A DNA stretch of 44,251 bases from the NCBI RefSeq assembly GCF_947260015.1, contig NZ_CAMYOM010000017.1, positions 1-44,251 of the forward strand, read 5' to 3'. Each line of letters begins with the position of its first letter. Positions within the stretch are counted from its first letter, which is position 1. The position numbers and the translations under genes are program-made. Below the pieces are notes generated by a model, which was given only the letters and a program-made list of their open reading frames with translations, had not been told where the DNA came from and made no database searches. Shown here one piece after another: positions 36,065 through 43,434 of the stretch. The stretch comes from an uncultured Eudoraea sp. GTDB lineage: Bacteria; Bacteroidota; Bacteroidia; Flavobacteriales; Flavobacteriaceae.

Positions 36065-36502
36065 TCAGTTGGAAATTACAACTGTTGTTCCATCAAATGA
36101 AGTGTTGTAAAATAAAAGGTCATAATAACGTTTCCCGTCATCAGGCCGGTCTAATTGTTGTCCGGTAAACAAAATATATTCAAAATCTTCGCATGAACAA
36201 ATTACCGTTTGACTATTAAGATCCATTGTAGAACAGGCATTTGGCGCGTGATTTGGGCAACTGGCTTCCCAGGCAAAAAATTGGTCAAAACCCGTATTAA
36301 TGACAAAAACACCTCTTATTCCAACGCCCTGGTTTCCAATGAATATAGCATTCCCCGTGTTAGATAAGGGACTATATAGTGGTAAATTAAGATTAGCTTC
36401 AAATCTGAAGCCAACTTCCGGCAAATAAGGATTGCGGTTTTCTTCATCTTTACCACAGGCCAGTAGTACAATAAACACAAACCAAAGGCAAATTCTTTTC
36501 AT
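36065..36502 (-). CDS. Rieske-like lipoprotein with altered cluster motif
   Basis: A 145-residue lipoprotein (lipobox L-L-A-C, cysteine near residue 16). The C-terminal half resembles a Rieske domain: ASCPNHAPNAC, then VICSCEDFEYILFTGQ. The usual ligands C-x-H...C-x2-H are not present in that order. Instead there are C82-x2-H85-x4-C90 and C102-x-C104. The protein may bind a metal differently or may have lost its cluster. No redox partner is adjacent. It is convergent with the TonB receptor and divergent from greA. Confidence 0.7.
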   Translation of the reverse strand: MKRICLWFVFIVLLACGKDEENRNPYLPEVGFRFEANLNLPLYSPLSNTGNAIFIGNQGVGIRGVFVINTGFDQFFAWEASCPNHAPNACSTMDLNSQTVICSCEDFEYILFTGQQLDRPDDGKRYYDLLFYNTSFDGTTVVISN

Positions 36503-36555
36503 ATAATAATAGAATTCAATTAAGCTATCTTAAACAAAATTGAACAAAAAATATG

Positions 36556-36563
36556 TATATTTG
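36556..36563 (+). promoter_or_regulatory. Promoter -7 element upstream of greA
   Basis: TATATTTG matches TAnnTTTG. The predicted transcription start, 4-5 bases further on, coincides with the first base of the hairpin at 36568. The leader before the greA ATG would be about 185 nt. Confidence 0.6.
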
Positions 36564-36567
36564 CGTT

Positions 36568-36593
36568 AAATCCTCTTTAAAAAAGAGGATTTT
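36568..36593 (+). terminator. First hairpin of the greA leader
   Basis: An 11-bp perfect stem (AAATCCTCTTT and its complement) with a 3-base loop and a short T run lies at the very 5' end of the predicted transcript. So near to the start it might protect the RNA 5' end as well as, or instead of, stopping transcription. Confidence 0.6.
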
Positions 36594-36678
36594 CTTATCA
36601 GTTAAACCTCATTTTGATTAATTACCCCACATAATGTGTTTATCTTAAATTAGTTAAATCAAAATGGTAGTTTAAACT

Positions 36679-36707
36679 AATCCTGCGTTTTCGTAGGATT
36701 TATTGTT
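36679..36707 (+). terminator. Second hairpin of the greA leader, terminator-like
   Basis: A 9-bp stem (AATCCTGCG with CGTAGGATT, one G-U pair), TTTT loop, then TTATTGTTT. Termination here would release a leader RNA of about 135-140 nt and reduce greA expression. It ends 46 bp before the greA ATG. Confidence 0.6.
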
Positions 36708-36752
36708 TAATGATTTTGGGCATACTTTTTATGTTCAAATAATAAGGAAGTT

Positions 36753-37229
36753 ATGAGTAATGTATCATATTACACTGCTGAAGGATTAAAAAATCTCAAA
36801 GAAGAATTAAATCACCTGAGAGATGTTGAAAGACCTAAATCTTCACAGGCAATCGCTGATGCCAGAGATAAGGGTGATTTATCGGAAAATGCCGAGTATG
36901 ATGCAGCTAAGGAAGCGCAGGGATTACTGGAATTAAAGATATCTAAAATGGAGGAGACTTTGTCTAATGCCAGATTAATTGATGAATCTCAGCTAGATAC
37001 TTCTAAAGTACTCGTGCTTTCGACTGTAAAACTTAAAAACCAACAAAATGGTATGGTTATTAGTTACACTCTTGTAGCTGAAAGTGAAGCGGACTTAAAG
37101 TCCGGGAAAATTTCTGTTACTTCACCAATTGGCAAGGGCCTTCTTGGTAAAGAAGTAGGCGACGTTGCCGAAATTACAGTGCCAAATGGCACGCTAAAAT
37201 TTGATATTCTTGAAATAAGCAGGAATTAA
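36753..37229 (+). CDS. greA: Transcription elongation factor GreA
   Basis: Binds the RNA polymerase secondary channel and promotes cleavage of backtracked RNA. The 158-residue protein has an N-terminal coiled coil with the acidic tip DARDKGDLSENAEYDAAKE, in which the Asp/Glu pair acts in cleavage. The C-terminal FKBP-like domain ends with SPIGKGLLGKEVGDVAEI and PNGTLKFDILEI. Length is normal. It has a long structured leader with two hairpins and a terminator directly after the gene. Confidence 0.97.
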   Translation: MSNVSYYTAEGLKNLKEELNHLRDVERPKSSQAIADARDKGDLSENAEYDAAKEAQGLLELKISKMEETLSNARLIDESQLDTSKVLVLSTVKLKNQQNGMVISYTLVAESEADLKSGKISVTSPIGKGLLGKEVGDVAEITVPNGTLKFDILEISRN

Positions 37230-37251
37230 AAAACTTTAATTCTTTATATTT

Positions 37252-37280
37252 AATCCTGTCAATATTGATAGGATTTTTTA
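37252..37280 (+). terminator. Terminator of greA
   Basis: A stem AATCCTGTCAA paired with TTGATAGGATT (one G-U pair) is followed by T6. The AATCCT/AGGATT base of the stem repeats that of the second leader hairpin. Confidence 0.85.
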
Positions 37281-37292
37281 TTTAACCCATAA

Positions 37293-37691
37293 TTGATTGT
37301 GGAAAGTATTTTTACTAAAATAATAAATGGCGATATACCATCTTACAAAATTGCCGAAGACGATAATTTTTTTGCCTTCCTGGATATTAATCCCAATGCA
37401 AAGGGGCATACCTTATGTGTGCCTAAGAAAGAAGTAGATAAAATAATGGATATGGATGAAGCTCTATATTTGGGGTTAATGAGATTTTCCAGAAGCGTGG
37501 GTAAGGCTATTGAAGCAGCTATAGACTGCAAACGAGTGGGAATTACAGTAATAGGTTTGGAAGTGCCCCATGTGCATGTGCATCTAATTCCCTTAAATAA
37601 GATGGCAGATGCAACCTTTATGAACAAAATTCAGTTATCACCAGAAGAATTTGAAGATATTGCCAGGAAAATACAATCTAAAATGCAATGA
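37293..37691 (+). CDS. HIT family nucleotide hydrolase/transferase
   Basis: A histidine-triad protein of 132 residues. The active-site motif HVHVHLIPL (H-x-H-x-H) is intact, and the N-terminal SIFTKIINGDIPSYKIAED and the DINPNAKGHTLCVPKK block are typical of the Hint/HinT branch. These enzymes hydrolyse purine nucleotide phosphoramidates. Start is TTG at 37293; GTG at 37299 is an alternative. The gene begins just after the greA terminator, so read-through may be its main source of transcript. Confidence 0.92.
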   Translation: MIVESIFTKIINGDIPSYKIAEDDNFFAFLDINPNAKGHTLCVPKKEVDKIMDMDEALYLGLMRFSRSVGKAIEAAIDCKRVGITVIGLEVPHVHVHLIPLNKMADATFMNKIQLSPEEFEDIARKIQSKMQ

Positions 37692-38034
37692 TACCGGTTT
37701 GGAATAGGTAGAATAATACCCCGGCAATAACAATAGGCGACAGTACAAGAATATAAAATAATGCAGTGAATTTAGTGCTAGCTTTTTCCGGATTGACCAT
37801 TTTTTGGTAATACTCAAATATGCGCTCAATATCTTCAGTCCACTTTACCGGGTAAATAATACTTTCACATGTATTGCATTTAATTTGATGACTAACTTTT
37901 GGGGTAATCTTATGATAAAGTCTTCCAAATAAATGCTTTTGATAAAACGTAATTTTCATGTCCTGATTAAAGCATTCAGGGCAATTATTCGTAATGTCGG
38001 CCTCTTTAATAACAACTAATTTTTCTTTTGCCAT
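37678..38034 (-). CDS. Membrane-anchored zinc-ribbon protein, function unknown
   Basis: A 118-residue protein with a four-cysteine ribbon, C18-P-E-C21 and C53-N-T-C56, followed by a helical linker and one transmembrane segment at about residues 90-114, so the ribbon is probably cytoplasmic. Its start codon overlaps the stop of the histidine kinase gene (TAATG), implying translational coupling. It converges with the HIT gene, the two ends overlapping by 14 bp. The context suggests a link with the kinase; no function is assigned. Confidence 0.8.
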   Translation of the reverse strand: MAKEKLVVIKEADITNNCPECFNQDMKITFYQKHLFGRLYHKITPKVSHQIKCNTCESIIYPVKWTEDIERIFEYYQKMVNPEKASTKFTALFYILVLSPIVIAGVLFYLFQTGIIAF

Positions 38035-39185
38035 TATTGCTGATCTGATTTTATTGATATCTGCATTATAGTTCCTTCCTTGCTCGAAGAAAGTACTTTT
38101 ATCTTTCCTTTATGATACTCCTCAATTATTCTTTTAACAAGGGATAGGCCTAAACCCCAGCCTCGTTTTTTTGAGGTGTAACCAGGATTAAAAATCGAAT
38201 TGAAGTCTCCTTTCGCTATTCCATGTCCGGTATCTGAAATTAATATATTAACATATCTGCCGTCCGGAACAATTTCGATGGCAATATTACCTTTACCTTT
38301 CATGGCGTCAATTCCATTTTTGACCAAATTCTCAATGGTCCAATTATATAATGAACGGTTTAATAGAACGGGAAGTTGTTCAACCTTAGAATTAAAAGTA
38401 AAATGAATAAGTTTAGAACTTCTGAGTTTTAGATATTCAAAGGCACTCCTGGTTTCTTTAACAATGTCGTGTTCTTGAAGTTTGGGGAGTGAACCTATTT
38501 TAGAAAAACGTTCTGTTATGTTCTGTAATCTTCCGATATCTTTCTCAATTTCTTTGGTAATATCCGGGTTTACTTGTTCGCTCTTCAATAGTTCATTCCA
38601 ACCAAGAAGTGAGGTTAGCGGGGTACCAATCTGGTGGGCAGTTTCCTTTGCCATTCCCGCCCATAGTTTGTTTTGTTCAGATGCTTTATTGGTTTTAAAG
38701 AAAAAGAAGATAACCGCAGCAAACAGAAAAATAATTAATAAAAGGGCAATAGGGTAGTATTTTAATTTATTTAATACTTCCGAATTACCGTAATAGAGTG
38801 TAGCTAATTGCTCATCGTTATAATCAATAGAAATAGGTGTGTTTTCTGCTTCAAATTTTTTTATCTTTTTCTTTAAATAAATTGTATCAACAACTATTTC
38901 TTCGGGCATGTTGTTGGTTCTTATGGATCCATCCATATTTACCAGAATCATTGGAGTTGAAGTATTGTTTTGAAAGATTTTAACGTGTAGATTTCCCAGA
39001 TCTCTGCCTTCTGAAGACTGCAATAATTCGGACTGAGCTGTGGCCCATATCTCCATTTTATGGCGCTCTTCTTCCTTGAATTTTTTAAAAAAACTATTGG
39101 TATTCCAAAGAATAAGACTCACAATAACAAAAGATGCTATTAATAGAAATAGATTAGAAGTCTTCTTTTGGGAATTAAAATTCAT
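38034..39185 (-). CDS. Sensor histidine kinase, orphan
   Basis: A 383-residue membrane kinase with two transmembrane helices (about 11-29 and 143-163) around a small extracytoplasmic sensor of some 110 residues. The H-box is AKETAHQIGTPLTSLLGW with phospho-acceptor H184; N-box ENLVKNGIDAMKG, G1 DTGHGI and G2 GWGLGLSLV follow. No response regulator gene is in the window, so the partner must be elsewhere. It is co-transcribed with the zinc-ribbon membrane protein. The signal is unknown. Confidence 0.93.
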   Translation of the reverse strand: MNFNSQKKTSNLFLLIASFVIVSLILWNTNSFFKKFKEEERHKMEIWATAQSELLQSSEGRDLGNLHVKIFQNNTSTPMILVNMDGSIRTNNMPEEIVVDTIYLKKKIKKFEAENTPISIDYNDEQLATLYYGNSEVLNKLKYYPIALLLIIFLFAAVIFFFFKTNKASEQNKLWAGMAKETAHQIGTPLTSLLGWNELLKSEQVNPDITKEIEKDIGRLQNITERFSKIGSLPKLQEHDIVKETRSAFEYLKLRSSKLIHFTFNSKVEQLPVLLNRSLYNWTIENLVKNGIDAMKGKGNIAIEIVPDGRYVNILISDTGHGIAKGDFNSIFNPGYTSKKRGWGLGLSLVKRIIEEYHKGKIKVLSSSKEGTIMQISIKSDQQ

Positions 39186-39279
39186 CCTTTCGGTTAATTA
39201 GCATTAAAGATAACTGAAATTGGCCTAAAATGTTGTGTTCTACAAGCGAGTTAAAGTTTTAAATGGGACACAATTTATA

Positions 39280-39287
39280 TACCTTTG
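39280..39287 (+). promoter_or_regulatory. Promoter -7 element of the flavin reductase gene
   Basis: TACCTTTG matches TAnnTTTG and ends only 5 bases before the ATG at 39293, predicting a leaderless or nearly leaderless mRNA and excluding the upstream in-frame ATG at 39263. Confidence 0.5.
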
Positions 39288-39292
39288 TTTTG

Positions 39293-40204
39293 ATGCAAAA
39301 AACTATATCCCTAATACCTTCTGAGATTACTACCGGGCAGTTACACTCTTACCTTTTAGGTGCTGTTGGGCCGAGGCCCATAGCTTTTGCAAGTACTATG
39401 GACGAAAAAGGAATTCCAAACCTTTCACCCTTTAGCTTTTTTAATGTGTTTAGCGCTAATCCACCTATATTGATTTTCTCACCCGCCAGAAGAGTACGGG
39501 ATAATACTACTAAGCATACACTAAATAATGTGCTTAAAATAAAAGAAGTGGTTATCAATATTGTAAATTTCGAGCTGGTTCAGCAGATGTCTTTGACCAG
39601 TACGGAATATGATCAAAATGTAAATGAATTCATAAAGGCTGGATTAACCATGTTAGACTCAGATTTGGTTAAACCATTCAGGGTTTCTGAATCTCCAGTC
39701 CAGTTTGAATGTAAGGTTACAAAGGTTGAGGCTTTAGGCAAGGAAGGGGGAGCTGGTAATCTGGTTTTTGCGGAAGTTGTTAAAATTCACATCCGGGAAT
39801 CAATTTTAGATGAAAACGGCTCAATTGACCAATTTAAAATTGATCAGGTTGCCCGAATGGGAGGTAATTGGTATAGCAGGGCTAATAAGGGCATGTTTGA
39901 GGTTCCAAAACCACTTTCCAAGCTCGGAATGGGGGTTGATAATATACCTGAAGAAATAAGATTGATAAAAATGCTTACAGCCAACGATTTGGGCTTATTG
40001 GGAAATGTTGAAAGAATCCCCGATAATAATGATCTCGATGAATTTATAGCAACAAATGATCAAATTCGGTCAATTGTCAAAAACAAGGATACAAGAGAAT
40101 TACACAGAATAGCAAGAGAATATTTAGATAATAATAAGATACTTTCTGCATGGAAAGTATTGCTAATAAATACTGAATTAAATGGAAATACAAGGAAAAA
40201 TTAA
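39293..40204 (+). CDS. Flavin reductase family protein (FMN-binding split barrel)
   Basis: A 303-residue protein whose first about 200 residues form the FMN-binding split barrel of the flavin reductase family (LGAVGPRPIAFASTMDEKGI, then LSPFSFFNVFSANPPILIFS, and GAGNLVFAEVVKIHI). The remaining 100 residues are helical, without a known motif. It may reduce flavin with NAD(P)H or act as an FMN-binding oxidoreductase; the substrate is unknown. It overlaps the DUF3127 gene by 23 bp. The ATG at 39293 fits both the family N-terminus and the promoter. Confidence 0.87.
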   Translation: MQKTISLIPSEITTGQLHSYLLGAVGPRPIAFASTMDEKGIPNLSPFSFFNVFSANPPILIFSPARRVRDNTTKHTLNNVLKIKEVVINIVNFELVQQMSLTSTEYDQNVNEFIKAGLTMLDSDLVKPFRVSESPVQFECKVTKVEALGKEGGAGNLVFAEVVKIHIRESILDENGSIDQFKIDQVARMGGNWYSRANKGMFEVPKPLSKLGMGVDNIPEEIRLIKMLTANDLGLLGNVERIPDNNDLDEFIATNDQIRSIVKNKDTRELHRIAREYLDNNKILSAWKVLLINTELNGNTRKN

Positions 40205-40559
40205 AATGATTGATGAGACTAAAACCTTTGGTAATAACGGTTTTAGAAAAAGAGAGGTGGTTATTACAACAGAAGAACAGTATCCCCAACATATATTGGT
40301 AGAATTTGTTCAGGATAAATGTGACTTGCTTAATAAGCACAAAGTTGGAGAAACTGTAAAAATTAACATTAACCTGAGAGGAAGAGAATGGACAAACCCT
40401 CAGGGGGAGGTTAAATATTTTAATTCTGTTCAAGGATGGCGAATTGAAACTTTACAACCCGATCAAGGGGATAGTGGAATTCCACCGGTGCCTCCTATTG
40501 AGGCATTTGAACCGGCTGAAGAACTAAATGAAGAAGATCACGACGATCTGCCATTTTAG
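40182..40559 (+). CDS. DUF3127 family protein with an SSB-like C-terminal tip
   Basis: A 125-residue protein. Residues 1-90 match DUF3127, predicted to be an OB-like beta barrel (MEIQGKIKMIDETKTFGNNG, then FRKREVVITTEEQYPQ, and INLRGREW). A proline/glutamate-rich tail follows and ends DDLPF, nearly the same as the DDDLPF of the SSB in this window. This suggests single-strand nucleic acid binding and interaction with SSB partners; that is inference. Its start lies 23 bp inside the flavin reductase gene, and aat follows after 64 bp. Confidence 0.85.
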   Translation: MEIQGKIKMIDETKTFGNNGFRKREVVITTEEQYPQHILVEFVQDKCDLLNKHKVGETVKININLRGREWTNPQGEVKYFNSVQGWRIETLQPDQGDSGIPPVPPIEAFEPAEELNEEDHDDLPF

Positions 40560-40623
40560 ATAGAATCCCTTTTCAGCTGCAGATTATTTTTAAGTTGACG
40601 GGTAATTTTAAGAACTGTTAAAC

Positions 40624-41286
40624 TTGAATAACAACAATAGCGATATTTACTTTTTAACAAAGCTGTTAGAGTTTCCTCCGGCGGATAATGCTAATGGGGA
40701 TGGATTGCTGGCAGTGGGGGGGGATTTATCTCCTGAAAGATTACTACTGGCATATAAATCAGGGATATTTCCCTGGTTTAATGACGATTCTTTGATCTTA
40801 TGGTGGAGCCCGGATCCCAGGATGGTCTTATTCCCTCGTAAGATTCGGATTTCTAAAAGTATGCGACAAATTTTATCGGGTACGCGCTTCACTTTTACCA
40901 GGGATAAATGCTTTGGTGAAGTTCTGGAAGCCTGTGCCGAAATAGAGAGAGCAGGGCAGGAAGGAACCTGGATTACCAATAGTATGAAAGAGGCCTATTT
41001 ACGATTGCATGATCTGGGGTTTGCCAGGTCTTATGAGGTTTGGGAAGATAAGAAATTAGTAGGTGGGCTTTACGGTATTGATCTTGGACACGTATTTTGT
41101 GGTGAAAGTATGTTTTCTAGGGTGAGCAATGCATCTAAATTTGCATTTATTAAATTGGCAAGGGATCTTGAAGAACAGAGCTATAAATTCATAGATTGTC
41201 AGGTTTATACCAAGCATTTGGCAAGCTTAGGGGCAGAAGAAATCCCGAGGAAGGAATTCTTAAAATTATTGCAGGACAGTATTTAG
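40624..41286 (+). CDS. aat: Leucyl/phenylalanyl-tRNA--protein transferase
   Basis: Attaches Leu or Phe to proteins with N-terminal Lys or Arg, marking them for ClpS-ClpAP degradation (N-degron pathway). The 220-residue protein has the Aat blocks FPPADNANGDGLLAVGGDLS, LLLAYKSGIFPWFNDD, WWSPDPRMVLFP and SYEVWEDKKLVGGLYG. The catalytic/substrate region GHVFCGESMFSRVSNASK and the ending IDCQVYTKHLASLGAEEI follow. Start is TTG. ClpS is not in the window. Confidence 0.95.
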   Translation: MNNNNSDIYFLTKLLEFPPADNANGDGLLAVGGDLSPERLLLAYKSGIFPWFNDDSLILWWSPDPRMVLFPRKIRISKSMRQILSGTRFTFTRDKCFGEVLEACAEIERAGQEGTWITNSMKEAYLRLHDLGFARSYEVWEDKKLVGGLYGIDLGHVFCGESMFSRVSNASKFAFIKLARDLEEQSYKFIDCQVYTKHLASLGAEEIPRKEFLKLLQDSI

Positions 41287-41431
41287 GGCCCGAAGAATAA
41301 GGTGTCTGGTTTGAGTCCATCAAGTTTGGTATATGATATATTTAGACTACAGAATTACAACAAGAATAATTATAGCATAGCTTGTATTTTGTGGAATCTC
41401 ATAGGAGCAAATAGAAATTGTTTATTCCTCA

Positions 41432-42022
41432 CTAATAAAGGACATGATCATAGTTGGCCGGAAGAGATTCCCTCATTTTTATAAAATCTCCCTCCGCCCC
41501 AAATAATATTTCATAGTCCGCATGCTCGTCATGTATTTTACCCCTTACCAATAATTCATAATTTAAGGAAGGAATCAAAAGATTTTGGAATGCATTATTT
41601 AAGGTAGTTTCGACATTCTGATCAGAGGCGATAGGATATTGTTGTTGAATCTTTCTGATTTTAAACTTATTAAACTTTTCATTTAGGAACTTTGTGATCT
41701 TTGACCATGAATCTTCAGGGACATCCACTTCCTTAATTAGAATTTCAATAACCTCAAGTTTGCCCGATTCATCAAATTCAATACTATAATACAATTTATC
41801 CTTTTTAAACTTGGCTTCATAACTAATTTTAGAAGTATCTGTTTCCTTATAAAAACGAAGCTTTTTAGCATTCTGCAGTTTCACTTTGATGAAATCATGT
41901 GCAGCTTCCGGGAATTGATTTTTTTTAATTCGATGTTCGCGCTCAACCTTTATTTGAGAGAGGCCTGTTGAAAACTGAAATAAGGCCATAATTAATAGTA
42001 GTAAAAATCTATACTTCATCAT
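41432..42022 (-). CDS. Exported protein, function unknown
   Basis: A 196-residue protein with a signal peptide (hydrophobic to about residue 22, cleavage near STGLSQ). The mature part is lysine-rich and alternates short strands and helices (KKLRFYKETDTSKISYEAKF, then GKLEVIEILIKEVDVP), recalling PepSY-like periplasmic proteins. No catalytic motif is seen. It overlaps tag by 14 bp, so the two are co-translated. The 145 bp between it and aat hold no gene that I can support. Confidence 0.75.
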   Translation of the reverse strand: MMKYRFLLLLIMALFQFSTGLSQIKVEREHRIKKNQFPEAAHDFIKVKLQNAKKLRFYKETDTSKISYEAKFKKDKLYYSIEFDESGKLEVIEILIKEVDVPEDSWSKITKFLNEKFNKFKIRKIQQQYPIASDQNVETTLNNAFQNLLIPSLNYELLVRGKIHDEHADYEILFGAEGDFIKMRESLPANYDHVLY

Positions 42023-42572
42023 ATCTAAAACAATTTACTTCGTGATCATTAACCATTCCTGTTGCCTGCATATGGGCATAAACCACGGTACTTCCAACAA
42101 ACTTAAACCCACGCTTCTTTAAGTCCTTGCTCAAAGTATCTGAAAGTGATGTTTTTGCCGGGGCATCCCTATAATCTACAAAACTATTTTTTATGGGTTT
42201 ATCCTTTACAAAACCCCAGATATATTTGCTAAAACTTCCAAATTCTTTTTGTACTTCAATAAAAGCCTGGGCATTGGTAATTGTAGCTCTAATTTTGAGT
42301 TTGTTTCGAATGATTCCGGCATCCTTTAGCAAGGTATCAATTTTGGGTTGTTGGTAGGTCGCAATTTTGTTGTATTCAAAATTGTCAAAAGCCTTTCTGA
42401 AATTTTCCCGTTTCTTAAGAATTGTCAGCCAGCTTAACCCGGCCTGAAAAGTTTCCAATACAAGAAACTCAAATAGCGTCGGATCATCTTTTACAGGAAC
42501 GCCCCATTCTTCATCATGATAGGCTTCGTATAGGTCATTACCCAGACACCAACCACATTTATGCACTTCCAT
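42009..42572 (-). CDS. tag: DNA-3-methyladenine glycosylase I
   Basis: Removes 3-methyladenine from alkylated DNA. The 187-residue protein has the Tag signature: KCGWCLGNDLYEAYHDEEWG at the N-terminus, FEFLVLETFQAGLSW, and GFKFVGSTVVYAHMQATGMV. The zinc ligands of E. coli Tag correspond to C6, H19, H177 and C181 and are all kept. It is transcribed away from the tetR promoter region and preceded immediately by a hairpin-forming inverted repeat. Confidence 0.96.
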   Translation of the reverse strand: MEVHKCGWCLGNDLYEAYHDEEWGVPVKDDPTLFEFLVLETFQAGLSWLTILKKRENFRKAFDNFEYNKIATYQQPKIDTLLKDAGIIRNKLKIRATITNAQAFIEVQKEFGSFSKYIWGFVKDKPIKNSFVDYRDAPAKTSLSDTLSKDLKKRGFKFVGSTVVYAHMQATGMVNDHEVNCFRYDEV

Positions 42573-42605
42573 AATGCCGAATCTTTTATATAAAGATATG
42601 GCATT
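42573..42605. promoter_or_regulatory. Inverted repeat abutting the tag start codon
   Basis: AATGCC, 2 bases, ATCTTT, a 5-base centre, AAAGAT, 2 bases, GGCATT: a 12-bp interrupted dyad ending exactly next to the tag ATG. On the minus strand it contains TATCTTTA, one base off the -7 consensus, so it may be an operator over the tag promoter. Confidence 0.5.
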
Positions 42606-42660
42606 AATCGGAATTGAATTACTTACGAATGGTCATTTGTAAGGTGCTCCTAGCAATAAG

Positions 42661-42717
42661 ATAGTAATACTTTCGTTAAAAAATAGTTAAACTATTAGTT
42701 AATGATAGTAATACTAT
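42661..42717. promoter_or_regulatory. Three tandem TetR-type operator dyads
   Basis: Dyads of the form ATAGT-3 bp-ACTAT lie at 42661-42673 (one mismatch), 42683-42695 (perfect, extending to 15 bp at 42682-42696) and 42705-42717 (perfect). Their centres are exactly 22 bp apart. The third abuts the tetR -7 element, so binding should block transcription of the tetR-ABC operon. Confidence 0.75.
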
Positions 42718-42725
42718 TATATTTG
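42718..42725 (+). promoter_or_regulatory. Promoter -7 element of the tetR-ABC operon
   Basis: TATATTTG matches TAnnTTTG and directly follows the third operator dyad. The -33 region falls within the operators. Confidence 0.65.
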
Positions 42726-42747
42726 CCCAATATTTAAATCAAAGTTT

Positions 42748-43434
42748 ATGGAAAGTTTATTCCATTCTATGCGGATTACGATTAATGATAAATTATATAT
42801 AAAGGACCCTGAATCTTCCAATTTAGGGAAACGAATTGTTGAGGAAAGCATTCTCATGATTAATGACATTGGTTTCGAGAGTTTCACTTTTAAAAAATTG
42901 GGTCAAAAGATCGGATCCAATGAAAGTTCCATTTATCGATATTTTGAAAATAAACATAAACTATTACTTTATCTGGCTTCCTGGTATTGGGGTTGGCTTG
43001 AATATCAGTTGGTTTTTGCAACAAACAATATCCCTGATACCAATTCTAAACTCGAAAGAGCCATAGAAATTATGACACAGGCAACAGAAATTGATTTGGC
43101 ATTTACTCATATTAATGAAGTTCTACTTAATAAAATTGTAATTAATGAATATTCTAAGTCTTATCTGACAAAAGAAGTAGATCAGGAAAACAAGGAGGGA
43201 TATTTTGTAATCTACAAAAGGTTGGTCAATAGAATGAGTCTTATGATAAGTGAAGTAAATGCGGATTACCCGTATTCCTCAAGTCTTGCAAGTACCATTA
43301 TTGACGGTGCTTTACATCAGTATTTTTTAATGGATCACTTTTCCTCTTTGACAAGTTGCAATAAGACGACAACGCCCACGGAGTATTTTAAACACCTAAC
43401 GTTTAACACCTTAAATATTAAAAGCAATGGCTAA
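42748..43434 (+). CDS. TetR family transcriptional regulator
   Basis: A 228-residue regulator. The N-terminal helix-turn-helix is at about residues 28-72 (ESILMINDIGFESFTFKKLG, then SNESSIYRYFENKHKLLLYL, the Y-R-Y-F recognition helix). The C-terminal domain is long and has no ligand motif that I recognise. ATG 42748 is taken; ATG 42769 is an alternative. It overlaps the ABC exporter gene by 8 bp, so it probably represses its own operon through the three upstream dyads. Confidence 0.88.
   Translation: MESLFHSMRITINDKLYIKDPESSNLGKRIVEESILMINDIGFESFTFKKLGQKIGSNESSIYRYFENKHKLLLYLASWYWGWLEYQLVFATNNIPDTNSKLERAIEIMTQATEIDLAFTHINEVLLNKIVINEYSKSYLTKEVDQENKEGYFVIYKRLVNRMSLMISEVNADYPYSSSLASTIIDGALHQYFLMDHFSSLTSCNKTTTPTEYFKHLTFNTLNIKSNG

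Noticed and set aside
41302-41484. Plus-strand frame of 60 codons after aat
   Set aside because: No family pattern, and it overlaps the end of the convergent exported-protein gene; a chance open frame.
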